Positions 49,108 through 58,359 of a stretch of 64,000 nt of DNA are shown piece after piece. The first letter of the stretch is position 1; every line of letters starts with the position of its first letter. Made by a program: the position numbers and the translations under genes. The notes beneath the pieces are model-generated. The model was not told the DNA's origin. It was given only the letters and a program-made list of their open reading frames with translations, and did no database searches. This stretch comes from Bacteroidota bacterium. GTDB taxonomy: Bacteria > Bacteroidota > Bacteroidia > M30B66. The DNA is taken from positions 16,612-80,611 of the forward strand of contig CANHIS010000004.1 of the NCBI GenBank assembly GCA_947460255.1. Direction: 5' to 3'.

Positions 49108-51303
49108 TTAGTTGATAAAGAGCATTTCACGGTACTTTGGAAGGCTCCACATTTCGTCATCTACGAGCAATTCAAGTTTGTCTGCATGGTAACGTATCGT
49201 TTCAAAAAATGGCTGCACTTTGTAGCAATAAGCAACGGCAAGTTTCTTGGCATCCGAAATCTTGTTGGCCGTTTTCCTGGCTTCGATCATTTCATCGATC
49301 GAATTCTTGATAATCGTAACGTGCTCAGATATTTCCTGAATAATTTCCAATTGAGCTCCAGCAGCTTTATTGAAAGCTTTAGAATCAAAAATCGCTTTTA
49401 AACCTTGTACATTGTTAATGAGCTGATTCTGGTATTTCAACGCTGTTGGAATGATGTGATTCGCAGCGATGTCGCCAATTACACGCGATTCAATTTGGAT
49501 CTTCTTGGTATAGGTTTCCAACTGAATTTCGTGGCGAGCTTCTACTTCACGGTGACTCATCACATTGTTTTTCTCGAAAAGATCCAAGGTTTGTTTCGAC
49601 ACAAATGCATCGAGTGCCTCAGGTGTTTTTGCGAAATTGCTCAATCCGCGTTTTGCGGCTTCTTTCACCCACTCATCACCATATCCATTGCCTTCGAATC
49701 GGATATTTTTAGACTCTGAAATGTAACGGCGAAGTACTTGGAAGATCGCTTCTTCTTTGTCGAGTTTTTTCTTTGAAATTAAGCCATCAACCTCAATCTT
49801 GAACTCCTTCAACTGCTGAGCCACCATAGTATTTACAACGATCATAGCTGATGAACAATTTGCCGAAGAACCAACTGCACGGAACTCAAATTTATTCCCA
49901 GTAAATGCAAAAGGAGACGTACGGTTACGGTCGGTATTGTCGAGAAGAATTTGTGGAATCTTACCAATACCTAGCTTCAGCTCTGTTTTCTCGTCAGGCG
50001 TCATTTTACCTGTGGTTTTCACTTTTTTCTCGAGTTCATCCAATACGTTAGTTAATTGTGTCCCAATAAACGCTGAGATAATTGCTGGAGGTGCTTCGTT
50101 AGCGCCCAAACGGTGATCGTTGCCCGCAGATGCAATCGCTGCACGCATCAAATCAGCATGCGTATGAAGTGCTTTAAGCGTGTTGATAAAGAAGGTAAGG
50201 AACTGAAGATTCGTTTTAGGTGTTTTGCCAGGACTCAACAAGTTCTTCCCAGTGTTTGTCGCCAACGACCAGTTGTTGTGCTTTCCTGATCCATTGATGC
50301 CCGCAAATGGCTTCTCGTGCAACAATACACGAAAACGGTGACGGCGAGCCACTTTGTGCATGATGTCCATCAACAATTGGTTGTGATCAACAGCCAAGTT
50401 AGCTTCTTCGAAAATTGGCGCACACTCGAATTGGTTTGGAGCCACTTCATTGTGACGGGTACGAATTGGAATGCCCAAACGAAGACTTTCAGATTCGAAA
50501 TCGCGCATGTAAGCAGTTACACGATCAGGAATAGAACCGAAATAATGGTCTTCTAACTGTTGTCCCTTAGCAGGGGAATGTCCGAGCAAGGTGCGACCTG
50601 TAAGTGACAAGTCAGGACGAGCATGGTAGAGCGCCTCATCGATCAAGAAGTATTCTTGTTCCCATCCAAGCGTAGCGGTAACCTTGGTAACATTCTTGTC
50701 GAAGTACTGACACACATCAACTGCAGCATGATCAAGTGCGTGCAATGCCTTTAGAAGTGGAGTTTTAAAGTCGAGTGCTTCGCCAGTGTATGAAACGAAA
50801 ATTGTAGGAATGCAAAGCGTATTGCTAATAATGAATGCTGGAGAAGATGGATCCCAAGCGGTGTAACCACGTGCTTCGAAGGTGTTTCTGATCCCTCCGT
50901 TTGGAAACGAAGATGCATCAGGTTCTTGTTGGATAAGATTTGATCCACTGAAAACTTCGATCGCACGACCATCTGGAAGTGGCTCGAAGAATGAATCGTG
51001 TTTCTCGGCAGTTGCACCATTGAGTGGCTGGAACCAGTGTGTGAAGTGGGTAACACCTTGGTTCATTGCCCAAGCCTTCATCGAAGAAGAAACCTGATCA
51101 GCAATGTCGCGCTCGATACGTGATCCATGCTCAATGGCATCTTTCACTTTTTCATAAGCCTCCTTGCTGAGGTATTCGCGCATGGCTGTTTCGCCAAACA
51201 CACCTTTACCGAAATAATCTGAGATTTTTTCCGGTTGAGCAGCATTCATAATTGGTTCGCGGTTGATGAGCGACTCCAATGCTTTAAATCGAATAGTCGA
51301 CAT
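49108..51303 (-). CDS. glnN: Glutamine synthetase type III
   Basis: MSTIRFKALESLINREPI; HFTHWFQPLNGATAEKHDSF; EQEYFLIDEALYHARPDL; ASAGNDHRLGANEAPPAIISAFIG. Confidence 0.96.
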   Translation of the reverse strand: MSTIRFKALESLINREPIMNAAQPEKISDYFGKGVFGETAMREYLSKEAYEKVKDAIEHGSRIERDIADQVSSSMKAWAMNQGVTHFTHWFQPLNGATAEKHDSFFEPLPDGRAIEVFSGSNLIQQEPDASSFPNGGIRNTFEARGYTAWDPSSPAFIISNTLCIPTIFVSYTGEALDFKTPLLKALHALDHAAVDVCQYFDKNVTKVTATLGWEQEYFLIDEALYHARPDLSLTGRTLLGHSPAKGQQLEDHYFGSIPDRVTAYMRDFESESLRLGIPIRTRHNEVAPNQFECAPIFEEANLAVDHNQLLMDIMHKVARRHRFRVLLHEKPFAGINGSGKHNNWSLATNTGKNLLSPGKTPKTNLQFLTFFINTLKALHTHADLMRAAIASAGNDHRLGANEAPPAIISAFIGTQLTNVLDELEKKVKTTGKMTPDEKTELKLGIGKIPQILLDNTDRNRTSPFAFTGNKFEFRAVGSSANCSSAMIVVNTMVAQQLKEFKIEVDGLISKKKLDKEEAIFQVLRRYISESKNIRFEGNGYGDEWVKEAAKRGLSNFAKTPEALDAFVSKQTLDLFEKNNVMSHREVEARHEIQLETYTKKIQIESRVIGDIAANHIIPTALKYQNQLINNVQGLKAIFDSKAFNKAAGAQLEIIQEISEHVTIIKNSIDEMIEARKTANKISDAKKLAVAYCYKVQPFFETIRYHADKLELLVDDEMWSLPKYREMLFIN

Positions 51304-51522
51304 GGATCTGATATTTTTCAGTTTTTCGGCTGCAAAGGTAAATTTTCGAGGGGGTGATCTCCAAATTTTTATGCTTTTTCTTTCAACACCCCCTCAATTT
51401 TTGCCAACATCTGAAATATTTTCAGTTTTTCTTAATTTGAAAGCACCAAAAATCATATTTCCGAGGATCGAATTATCAAATCCGCAAGAGATTTTCAAAT
51501 TTCCGTCATGGATGCAAATAAA

Positions 51523-51551
51523 AATGCCCCATCCATTTCGAATGAGGCATT
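51523..51551 (-). terminator. Terminator-like hairpin after the TonB-CTD cluster
   Basis: AATGCC...GGCATT stem. Confidence 0.5.
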
Positions 51552-51571
51552 AAAAACTTGTAATACTCTGC

Positions 51572-52015
51572 TTATTGTAAATGAAAAACGATTGGTAGCG
51601 TATAATTTACGTTCACATATACTCCACCTTGAGAGCCTGGTTTCCATTTGCCATTCGTGAGCTTGATTACGCGAATGGCTTCTCTGTTCAACTCTTCTCC
51701 TCCCGGCACTCCGCGTATTACTCTAATATCTTCTAATGCACCAGTGCTTGAAACTATGAAGCCTAAATACACTTTTCCCTGAATTTCATTGTCGATCGCA
51801 TTTTGGGGATATACCATTGTTTTTGAAATAAAATTCATCAATGCAGCTTGTCCACCTTCGTATTCAGGCATCACTTCAGCAATTGTTTGAACAGTCTTGG
51901 GCTTGTCTACAGGCTCTATCACAGGAGGAGGAAGCTCCATCAAGTCAGGATCCACTTGTGCTGACAAGGAAAATGAAGAGGCAAAGAAAAAAAGCAGTAC
52001 TTGGAATATTTTCAT
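51572..52015 (-). CDS. TonB C-terminal domain protein (paralog 1)
   Basis: MPEYEGGQAALMNFISKTMVYPQNAIDNEIQGKVYLGFIVSSTGALEDIRVIRGV...GKWKPGSQGGVYVNVNYTLPIVF. Confidence 0.88.
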   Translation of the reverse strand: MKIFQVLLFFFASSFSLSAQVDPDLMELPPPVIEPVDKPKTVQTIAEVMPEYEGGQAALMNFISKTMVYPQNAIDNEIQGKVYLGFIVSSTGALEDIRVIRGVPGGEELNREAIRVIKLTNGKWKPGSQGGVYVNVNYTLPIVFHLQ

Positions 52016-52023
52016 GGTTGAGA

Positions 52024-52467
52024 TTATCGAAGGAGAAATTTAATAGGCAAACTCAAATTAACACTCACAGGCTTACCATTTTGTCTTCCTGGCTTCCACT
52101 TTCCTTTTGTGAGTTTCAGTACACGAATGGCTTCTGCATTTAAATCAGATCCTCCAGGTACACTTTTCAAGACTTTTATGTCGGAAAGACTTCCATCCGA
52201 ACGAACCACATAAGAAAGATAAATAGTGCCTTGGATTTGATTTTCCGAAGCATTTGGCGGATAAACCATGTTTTTCGAGATAAAACTTAGTAAGGCTTCA
52301 TTTCCTCCTTCAAATTCAGGCATTTGCTCAACAACGGTAAATACAGGTTCTGGCTCTGGCATTTTTTGCTCCACAGGAGGAATTGGAGGCGATTGATCAA
52401 GTTCCTCCTGTGCTGACAATGAAAGTGAAGCGGCAATGCAAAAAGGAAATAGAAGAAGTTTTTTCAT
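52024..52467 (-). CDS. TonB C-terminal domain protein (paralog 2)
   Basis: MPEFEGGNEALLSFISKNMVYPPNASENQIQGTIYLSYVV...GKWKPGRQNGKPVSVNLSLPIKF. Confidence 0.88.
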   Translation of the reverse strand: MKKLLLFPFCIAASLSLSAQEELDQSPPIPPVEQKMPEPEPVFTVVEQMPEFEGGNEALLSFISKNMVYPPNASENQIQGTIYLSYVVRSDGSLSDIKVLKSVPGGSDLNAEAIRVLKLTKGKWKPGRQNGKPVSVNLSLPIKFLLR

Positions 52468-52491
52468 CGTTGAAGAAAAGAGATAAAATAA

Positions 52492-52947
52492 TTATTGAAG
52501 CTTAAATCTTATCGGAATATTCATCCGAACATTAACAGGTTTTCCATTTTGCATGCCCGGCTTCCATTTGCCATTAGTCAATTTGACCACGCGCAAAGCC
52601 TCTTTGTCGAGGTCAGGAGCTCCGATTACTCCGCGAAGTAATTTGATATTGTTAATTGTACCGTCTTTTAATACCAAATACTGAACATATACTGTTCCTT
52701 CGATATTTGCTTCAGCAGCAGTTTCTGGATAACGGATGTTCTTTGCAATAAAACTTCTCAAACCTACCTCTCCACCTTCAAATTCGGGCATCTGTTCCGG
52801 ATCAATCAAAATTACATCCTCAACGGTTTCAATTGGAGGAGGAGGCAAAAGAGGATCAATCATTCGCTGTGTATAACTGCTAATCGAGATAAGTTGCATA
52901 CAAGCAAAGGACAAGAGGTATTTCATGCGAATCATTTTGAATATCAA
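52492..52947 (-). CDS. TonB C-terminal domain protein (paralog 3)
   Basis: MPEFEGGEVGLRSFIAKNIRYPETAAEANIEGTVYVQYLV...GKWKPGMQNGKPVNVRMNIPIRF. Confidence 0.88.
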   Translation of the reverse strand: MIFKMIRMKYLLSFACMQLISISSYTQRMIDPLLPPPPIETVEDVILIDPEQMPEFEGGEVGLRSFIAKNIRYPETAAEANIEGTVYVQYLVLKDGTINNIKLLRGVIGAPDLDKEALRVVKLTNGKWKPGMQNGKPVNVRMNIPIRFKLQ

Positions 52948-52952
52948 CTCAT

Positions 52953-53513
52953 TTAGTCTTTCAATACGAACCTTACGGGCAGAGTATAGTACACATCAAC
53001 CTTTTTACCGTTTTGCTCACCAGGAGTCCAGTCGCCTGCGGTAAGTTTTACTACATCCAAAGCAGCTATTTTCATCGATGGGTGCATTGATCTAAGCACT
53101 TCAAAATTGGTGAGTTGCCCATCGGCTCTCACGACAAATTTTACATATGTATTTCCCTGAACATTTGCTTCGATCGCTTCTTTGGGATAAACCAAGTGGT
53201 CCTGTATGAACTTCTTCAATGCTTCTGTACCGCCTTTGAATTCGGGCATCTTTTCTACAATGGTGAACACAGGATCCGAAGGCGCTTCCTCTACGGCCTC
53301 CATGGCCTCCACTGGCGCCGCAATACTTGGATGGTCAGGCGTGCCTTCTGGTGAATTCTCCACTTCAATTACTTGGAACTGAAGAGGCTTTTCGGTTGAT
53401 GATTTGGTTGCAGACTTATCCGTTTTATTCACTTGCGAAATCGATTGATTTGCAGATAAGAGAAGAAGAGTAATGAGCATTAGACCTAAATTCATATGCA
53501 TATTTTTCCACAA
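52953..53513 (-). CDS. TonB C-terminal domain protein (paralog 4)
   Basis: MPEFKGGTEALKKFIQDHLVYPKEAIEANVQGNTYVKFVV...GDWTPGEQNGKKVDVYYTLPVRF. Confidence 0.88.
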   Translation of the reverse strand: MWKNMHMNLGLMLITLLLLSANQSISQVNKTDKSATKSSTEKPLQFQVIEVENSPEGTPDHPSIAAPVEAMEAVEEAPSDPVFTIVEKMPEFKGGTEALKKFIQDHLVYPKEAIEANVQGNTYVKFVVRADGQLTNFEVLRSMHPSMKIAALDVVKLTAGDWTPGEQNGKKVDVYYTLPVRFVLKD

Positions 53514-53614
53514 AGAAACATGAATCGAGAATACATTGATTTCTTATATCTAAGAAAAAGAACAATTCCAAATCAACTGCATATTATTTCGATTACTTGG
53601 GCAACACTTTTCTC

Positions 53615-53622
53615 TATCTTTG
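53615..53622 (+). promoter_or_regulatory. Putative -7 box TATCTTTG for the thrS operon
   Basis: Matches TAnnTTTG and lies 23 nt upstream of the ATG at 53645. Confidence 0.5.
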
Positions 53623-53644
53623 CACTCCATTTTTAACAAATTTT

Positions 53645-55594
53645 ATGATTAACATCACTTTGCCAGATGGTTCAGTTCGCCAGTACGAAAGCGGCGTTAC
53701 TGCTATCGATATCGCCAAGAGTATCAGCGAAGGTCTGGCCCGCAATGTTTTGTCGGCCGAAGTTAACGGAGAAGTGATCGACGCAACCCGCTCGATTACT
53801 TCAGATGCCACGCTGAAACTACTCACATGGAACGACGAACAGGGCAAAAAAACGATGTGGCACAGTTCGGCCCACTTGATGGCTGAAGCTTTAGAAGAAC
53901 TTTATCCAGGAATCAAATTCGGGATTGGTCCTGCCATCGAAAACGGTTTCTACTATGATGTTGACCTCAACGGTGGAAGTATTTCTTCTGAAGATTTCCC
54001 AACTATCGAGGCAAAAATGAAGGAGCTTGCGAAAAGAAAAAGTGCATTTGTTCGCACCGAAGTTTCGAAAGCAGATGCCATCGCATATTTCACCGAAAAG
54101 GGAGATGAATACAAGTTGGATTTGTTGAAGGATCTTCAAGATGGAACCATCACATTCTATCAGCAAGGAAATTTCACAGACCTCTGTCGTGGACCACATA
54201 TTCCAGACACTGAGCGCATCAAAGCCATAAAGCTTATGAATGTTGCAGGTGCTTATTGGAAAGGCGACGAAAAAAACAAGCAGCTCACCCGCATCTACGG
54301 AATCACTTTTACGAAGCCAACCGAATTGGATGAATATCTTCATCTCCTCGAAGAGGCTAAAAAGCGCGATCACCGTAAACTTGGGAAAGAGTTGGAGTTG
54401 TTCATCTTCTCAGAGAAAGTTGGACAAGGTTTACCACTATGGCTACCAAAAGGTACTGCTTTGCGTGAGCGCTTGGTTGATTATCTAAAGCGTGCACAAG
54501 CAGCAACTGGCTATGTTCAGGTAATTACGCCACACATCGCGCACAAAGATTTATATGTAACCTCTGGTCACTACGATAAATATGGTGCAGATTCATTTCA
54601 GCCAATTCGTACGCCTCAAGAAGGTGAGGAATTCTTTTTGAAGCCAATGAATTGCCCGCACCACTGCGAAATTTATAAGGCAAAACCGCACTCTTACAAA
54701 GATCTGCCAGTTCGTTTGGCTGAATTTGGTACAGTATATAGATATGAGCAAAGTGGCGAATTGCATGGTTTGACCCGTGTACGAGGCTTTACGCAAGATG
54801 ACGCGCATATTTTCTGTCGTCAAGACCAAGTGAAGGAAGAGTTTGTGAAAGTGATTGATTTGGTGTTGATGATTTTCAAGGCCTTGGATTTCAAGGATTA
54901 CACTGCACAGATTTCACTTCGCGATCCTGAAAACAAAGCAAAATACATTGGAAGCGATGAGAATTGGGACAAAGCTGAACGTTCGATCATTGAGGCCGCA
55001 GAAGAGCGTGGCTTGAATACCGTAGTTGAACTTGGTGAAGCTGCTTTTTACGGCCCGAAACTCGACTTTATGGTGAAAGATGCTATTGGCAGAAAATGGC
55101 AACTCGGAACTATCCAAGTAGATTACAATTTACCTGAGCGTTTTGAACTTGAGTACACCGGTGCCGACAATGCAAAACACCGTCCTGTGATGATCCACCG
55201 AGCACCATTTGGCTCTTTGGAACGCTTTGTGGCTGTATTGATTGAGCATTGTGCCGGTATTTTCCCGTTGTGGCTTGCCCCTGAACAGGCAGTAATATTG
55301 CCGATTTCAGACAAGTTCAACGACTATGCAAAAAAAGTTTCGAATCTTCTCAAAAATTCCGATATTCGCGCCGCCGTTGACGAAAGGGCTGAAAGGGCCG
55401 GTAAAAAAATTCGTGATGCGGAACTCAGTAGAGTGCCGTATATGCTAGTGGTAGGAGAGAAAGAGGAACAGGCTGGTACTGTTGCTGTCCGTAAACACGG
55501 AGAAGGAGATCTCGGAACCATGAGTATTGAAGAATTTGCCGACAAGATCAATTCTGAAGTCAATAGTTTGATAAACATTAGTGAACTAAACTGA
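53645..55594 (+). CDS. thrS: Threonyl-tRNA synthetase
   Basis: [28 protein letters not shown] (TGS domain); [49 protein letters not shown]. Confidence 0.97.
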   Translation: MINITLPDGSVRQYESGVTAIDIAKSISEGLARNVLSAEVNGEVIDATRSITSDATLKLLTWNDEQGKKTMWHSSAHLMAEALEELYPGIKFGIGPAIENGFYYDVDLNGGSISSEDFPTIEAKMKELAKRKSAFVRTEVSKADAIAYFTEKGDEYKLDLLKDLQDGTITFYQQGNFTDLCRGPHIPDTERIKAIKLMNVAGAYWKGDEKNKQLTRIYGITFTKPTELDEYLHLLEEAKKRDHRKLGKELELFIFSEKVGQGLPLWLPKGTALRERLVDYLKRAQAATGYVQVITPHIAHKDLYVTSGHYDKYGADSFQPIRTPQEGEEFFLKPMNCPHHCEIYKAKPHSYKDLPVRLAEFGTVYRYEQSGELHGLTRVRGFTQDDAHIFCRQDQVKEEFVKVIDLVLMIFKALDFKDYTAQISLRDPENKAKYIGSDENWDKAERSIIEAAEERGLNTVVELGEAAFYGPKLDFMVKDAIGRKWQLGTIQVDYNLPERFELEYTGADNAKHRPVMIHRAPFGSLERFVAVLIEHCAGIFPLWLAPEQAVILPISDKFNDYAKKVSNLLKNSDIRAAVDERAERAGKKIRDAELSRVPYMLVVGEKEEQAGTVAVRKHGEGDLGTMSIEEFADKINSEVNSLINISELN

Positions 55595-55610
55595 AAGGAG
55601 GAACCAAGCC

Positions 55611-56177
55611 ATAGCTTTACCACCACGCCAACCCAGGCCGTACAACCGAGGCCCTCAGAAAAAAGAGGATTTACATCGGATTAACGAGAAAATCATCGGC
55701 TTAAGCCAAGTGAGACTCGTTGGGGATGAACTTGAACCAGGAATTTTTTCATTTGACGAGGCATTGAAAATTGCCCGTGATCTTGAATTAGATTTGGTTG
55801 AGATTGTACCTAACGCTGAACCGCCGGTTTGCCGCGTCATCGATTACAAGAAGTTTCTTTACGAGCACAAGAAGAAACAGAAAGAGATGAAAGCGAAAGC
55901 CACCAAAATTGTGGTAAAAGAAGTGCGTTTTGGTCCCAATACAGATGAGCATGACTTCAATTTTAAACTTAACCATGCGAAGAAATTTTTGCAGGAAGGT
56001 TCGAAAGTGAAGGCATTCGTATTCTTTAAAGGTCGTTCGATTCTTTTCAAAGACAAGGGTGAGATCTTGTTGTTGAAATTTGCGGCAGAGCTTGAAGAAT
56101 ATGGAAAGCCCGAAAATCTTCCAGAATTGGAAGGAAAACGGATGATCATGTTCCTTTCGCCGAAGAAAAAGAAATAA
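55611..56177 (+). CDS. infC: Translation initiation factor IF-3, apparent AUA start
   Basis: Frame opens upstream of the GTG at 55710: (ATA)[52 protein letters not shown] ends 9 nt before ATA 55611. C-terminal IF-3 [40 protein letters not shown]. Confidence 0.85.
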   Translation: MALPPRQPRPYNRGPQKKEDLHRINEKIIGLSQVRLVGDELEPGIFSFDEALKIARDLELDLVEIVPNAEPPVCRVIDYKKFLYEHKKKQKEMKAKATKIVVKEVRFGPNTDEHDFNFKLNHAKKFLQEGSKVKAFVFFKGRSILFKDKGEILLLKFAAELEEYGKPENLPELEGKRMIMFLSPKKKK

Positions 56178-56202
56178 TCAACCCAAATAAATAACAGGTA
56201 CA

Positions 56203-56403
56203 ATGCCCAAGATGAAAACCAATTCCAGTGCAAAGAAGCGTTTCAGGCTTACTGCAACTGGGAAAATCAAACGGAAGCATGCCTACAAGCGTCACATTTT
56301 GACAAAGAAATCAAACGACCAGAAGCGCCGTCTCGGCAAAACTGGCTTGGTTTCTAAAGCAGATGAGGGTCTTGTAAAGAGAATGCTCGTAATCGGAAAG
56401 TAA
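56203..56403 (+). CDS. rpmI: 50S ribosomal protein L35
   Basis: [37 protein letters not shown]. Confidence 0.97.
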   Translation: MPKMKTNSSAKKRFRLTATGKIKRKHAYKRHILTKKSNDQKRRLGKTGLVSKADEGLVKRMLVIGK

Positions 56404-56477
56404 AATCATTGTTTAACCAGGAGGCCAGTTCCAAGATCTTTTAACGAAGACACTGTTCACCAAAAAACCAAAAACTC

Positions 56478-56822
56478 ATGCCACGTTCAGTCAACCACGT
56501 TGCCTCACGCGCAAGGAGAAAAAAAATCCTCAATCAGACCAAGGGCTACTGGGGTGCCCGCAAGAACGTTTTCACAATTGCGAAAAACATTCTTGAGAAA
56601 GGTCTTACCTATGCATACCGCGATCGACGCACCAAAAAGCGTAACTTCCGCGCACTCTGGATTCAACGTATCAATGCTGGTGCTCGTGAGCACGGCTTGT
56701 CGTACAGCCAGTTGATGGGTAAAATCCATGCGAAAAACATTCAGATCAACCGTAAAGTTCTAGCCGATTTGGCCATGAACAATCCAACTGCCTTCAAGGC
56801 AATCATTGATGCGGTAAAATAA
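56478..56822 (+). CDS. rplT: 50S ribosomal protein L20
   Basis: [77 protein letters not shown]. Confidence 0.98.
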   Translation: MPRSVNHVASRARRKKILNQTKGYWGARKNVFTIAKNILEKGLTYAYRDRRTKKRNFRALWIQRINAGAREHGLSYSQLMGKIHAKNIQINRKVLADLAMNNPTAFKAIIDAVK

Positions 56823-56841
56823 ATCTGATCAAATTCTTTTT

Positions 56842-56872
56842 AAAAGCACTCTGTTTCAGGGTGCTTTTTTTA
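56842..56872 (+). terminator. Rho-independent terminator after rplT
   Basis: AAAGCAC-tctgtttcagg-GTGCTTTTTT. Confidence 0.8.
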
Positions 56873-56882
56873 TTTTCCCCCA

Positions 56883-58217
56883 ATGCAATTTCCCGCTGGT
56901 TATCTCGAACATCTGCAACACGCTCCGGGCTTCGATCCGCAGTCGTTTACGAAGGCACACCTTGAAACGGTGCCGGTTTCGGTGCGTCAACATCCCGCGA
57001 AGCGAGCCCTGAAAACTGACCAGCTGGAACAAGTAAAATGGTGCAGCGATGGGTTTTATTTGCCTCAACGTCCCGATTTTACACTCGATCCCCTTTTTCA
57101 TGCTGGTGCATATTATGTGCAGGAAGCCAGCTCGATGAGCATTCAAAAAGTGCTAAACGACCATTTTGGAAACCAAAGAAACCTGCGCATTCTAGACCTT
57201 TGCGCCGCTCCTGGTGGAAAAAGCACACTGCTCGCATCATGGCTTCAGGGCCAAGGATTGTTGGTCGCCAATGAAGTGATCAAAACCCGGGCTTCGATCT
57301 TAAAAGAAAATCTCGACCGTTGGGGTTACGCCAATGTGGTGGTGAGTAACAATGACCCTCGACAATTTGGTAAACTAGAGGGATTTTTCGATGTGATCAT
57401 TGTGGACGCTCCTTGCTCAGGATCGGGCATGTTCCGAAAAGATCCAGCAGCGATTAAGCATTGGTCGGAGGATGCCGTAACTCATTGCGCAGCTCGCCAA
57501 GAACGCATCTTGGAAGACGTTTGGCCAGCCCTAAAATCGGGAGGTCTTCTCCTCTACTCCACCTGCAGTTATTCGGAAAGCGAAGACGAACAAATTAGCC
57601 GTTGGATAAAAGAGGAACTCCAAGCCGACATACTTAAATCGAAATCTTTAGAAGAGATTCCTGAAATTACAGTCACCACTGGAGGTTATAGATTTTATCC
57701 TGATAAGACAAAAGGCGAAGGGTATTATTTATCCATTCTACGTAAAACTGGAGCATGCGAAGAATTCGATGAAAGGCAAAAAATGAAGAATGTGCCAATT
57801 CCAGAATCGTTGGGCATTTTACTAGAAGTTCCAGAGGATTATCTGCTTTTTGAGACACATTTAGGACAGGTTTTATTCCCCAAAAACTCAACTGAGGGAT
57901 TATCGTCGATTTTAAAGCATCTACATGTGCTGAAAGCTGGCGTTCTTGCTGGAGAGTTGAAAGGCAAATCGTTTGTTCCAGACCACGAACTGGCCATGAG
58001 TTTAATTGTGGACGCCGGTGTGCCACGTTTGGCATTGAGCAAAGAAGAAGCCTTGAGATTCCTAAAAAAAGAGGCACTTCCCAACCGTTTTGGCAGTCAA
58101 GGTTGGCATCTGATGCAATATGAAGGCTTAAGTTTAGGCTGGGGCAATGTGCTTCCCAATCGAATCAACAATGGATTACCTAAAAGTTGGAGAATCTTGA
58201 AAGATTTGGGCTTTTGA
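56883..58217 (+). CDS. RsmF/NOL1-type rRNA cytosine-C5 methyltransferase
   Basis: ILDLCAAPGGKSTLLASWL; VDAPCSGSGMFRKDP; LLYSTCSYSESEDEQ. Confidence 0.92.
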   Translation: MQFPAGYLEHLQHAPGFDPQSFTKAHLETVPVSVRQHPAKRALKTDQLEQVKWCSDGFYLPQRPDFTLDPLFHAGAYYVQEASSMSIQKVLNDHFGNQRNLRILDLCAAPGGKSTLLASWLQGQGLLVANEVIKTRASILKENLDRWGYANVVVSNNDPRQFGKLEGFFDVIIVDAPCSGSGMFRKDPAAIKHWSEDAVTHCAARQERILEDVWPALKSGGLLLYSTCSYSESEDEQISRWIKEELQADILKSKSLEEIPEITVTTGGYRFYPDKTKGEGYYLSILRKTGACEEFDERQKMKNVPIPESLGILLEVPEDYLLFETHLGQVLFPKNSTEGLSSILKHLHVLKAGVLAGELKGKSFVPDHELAMSLIVDAGVPRLALSKEEALRFLKKEALPNRFGSQGWHLMQYEGLSLGWGNVLPNRINNGLPKSWRILKDLGF

Positions 58218-58359
58218 CCGCCTCTTTTTGTATTGGAAATACACAACCAACTAGGCTTTAAACATTCTACAGGAATTATAATTATCCAGAAGTGACTTTT
58301 TGAAAATAATTGTATTACTTTTATTTTATTCTAAACAATAGAATTAAGCTACAGTCTAT

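Noticed and set aside
53597-53644. N-terminal extension of ThrS ([16 protein letters not shown])
   Set aside because: It spans the putative -7 box; the TGS domain begins at MINITLPDG (53645).
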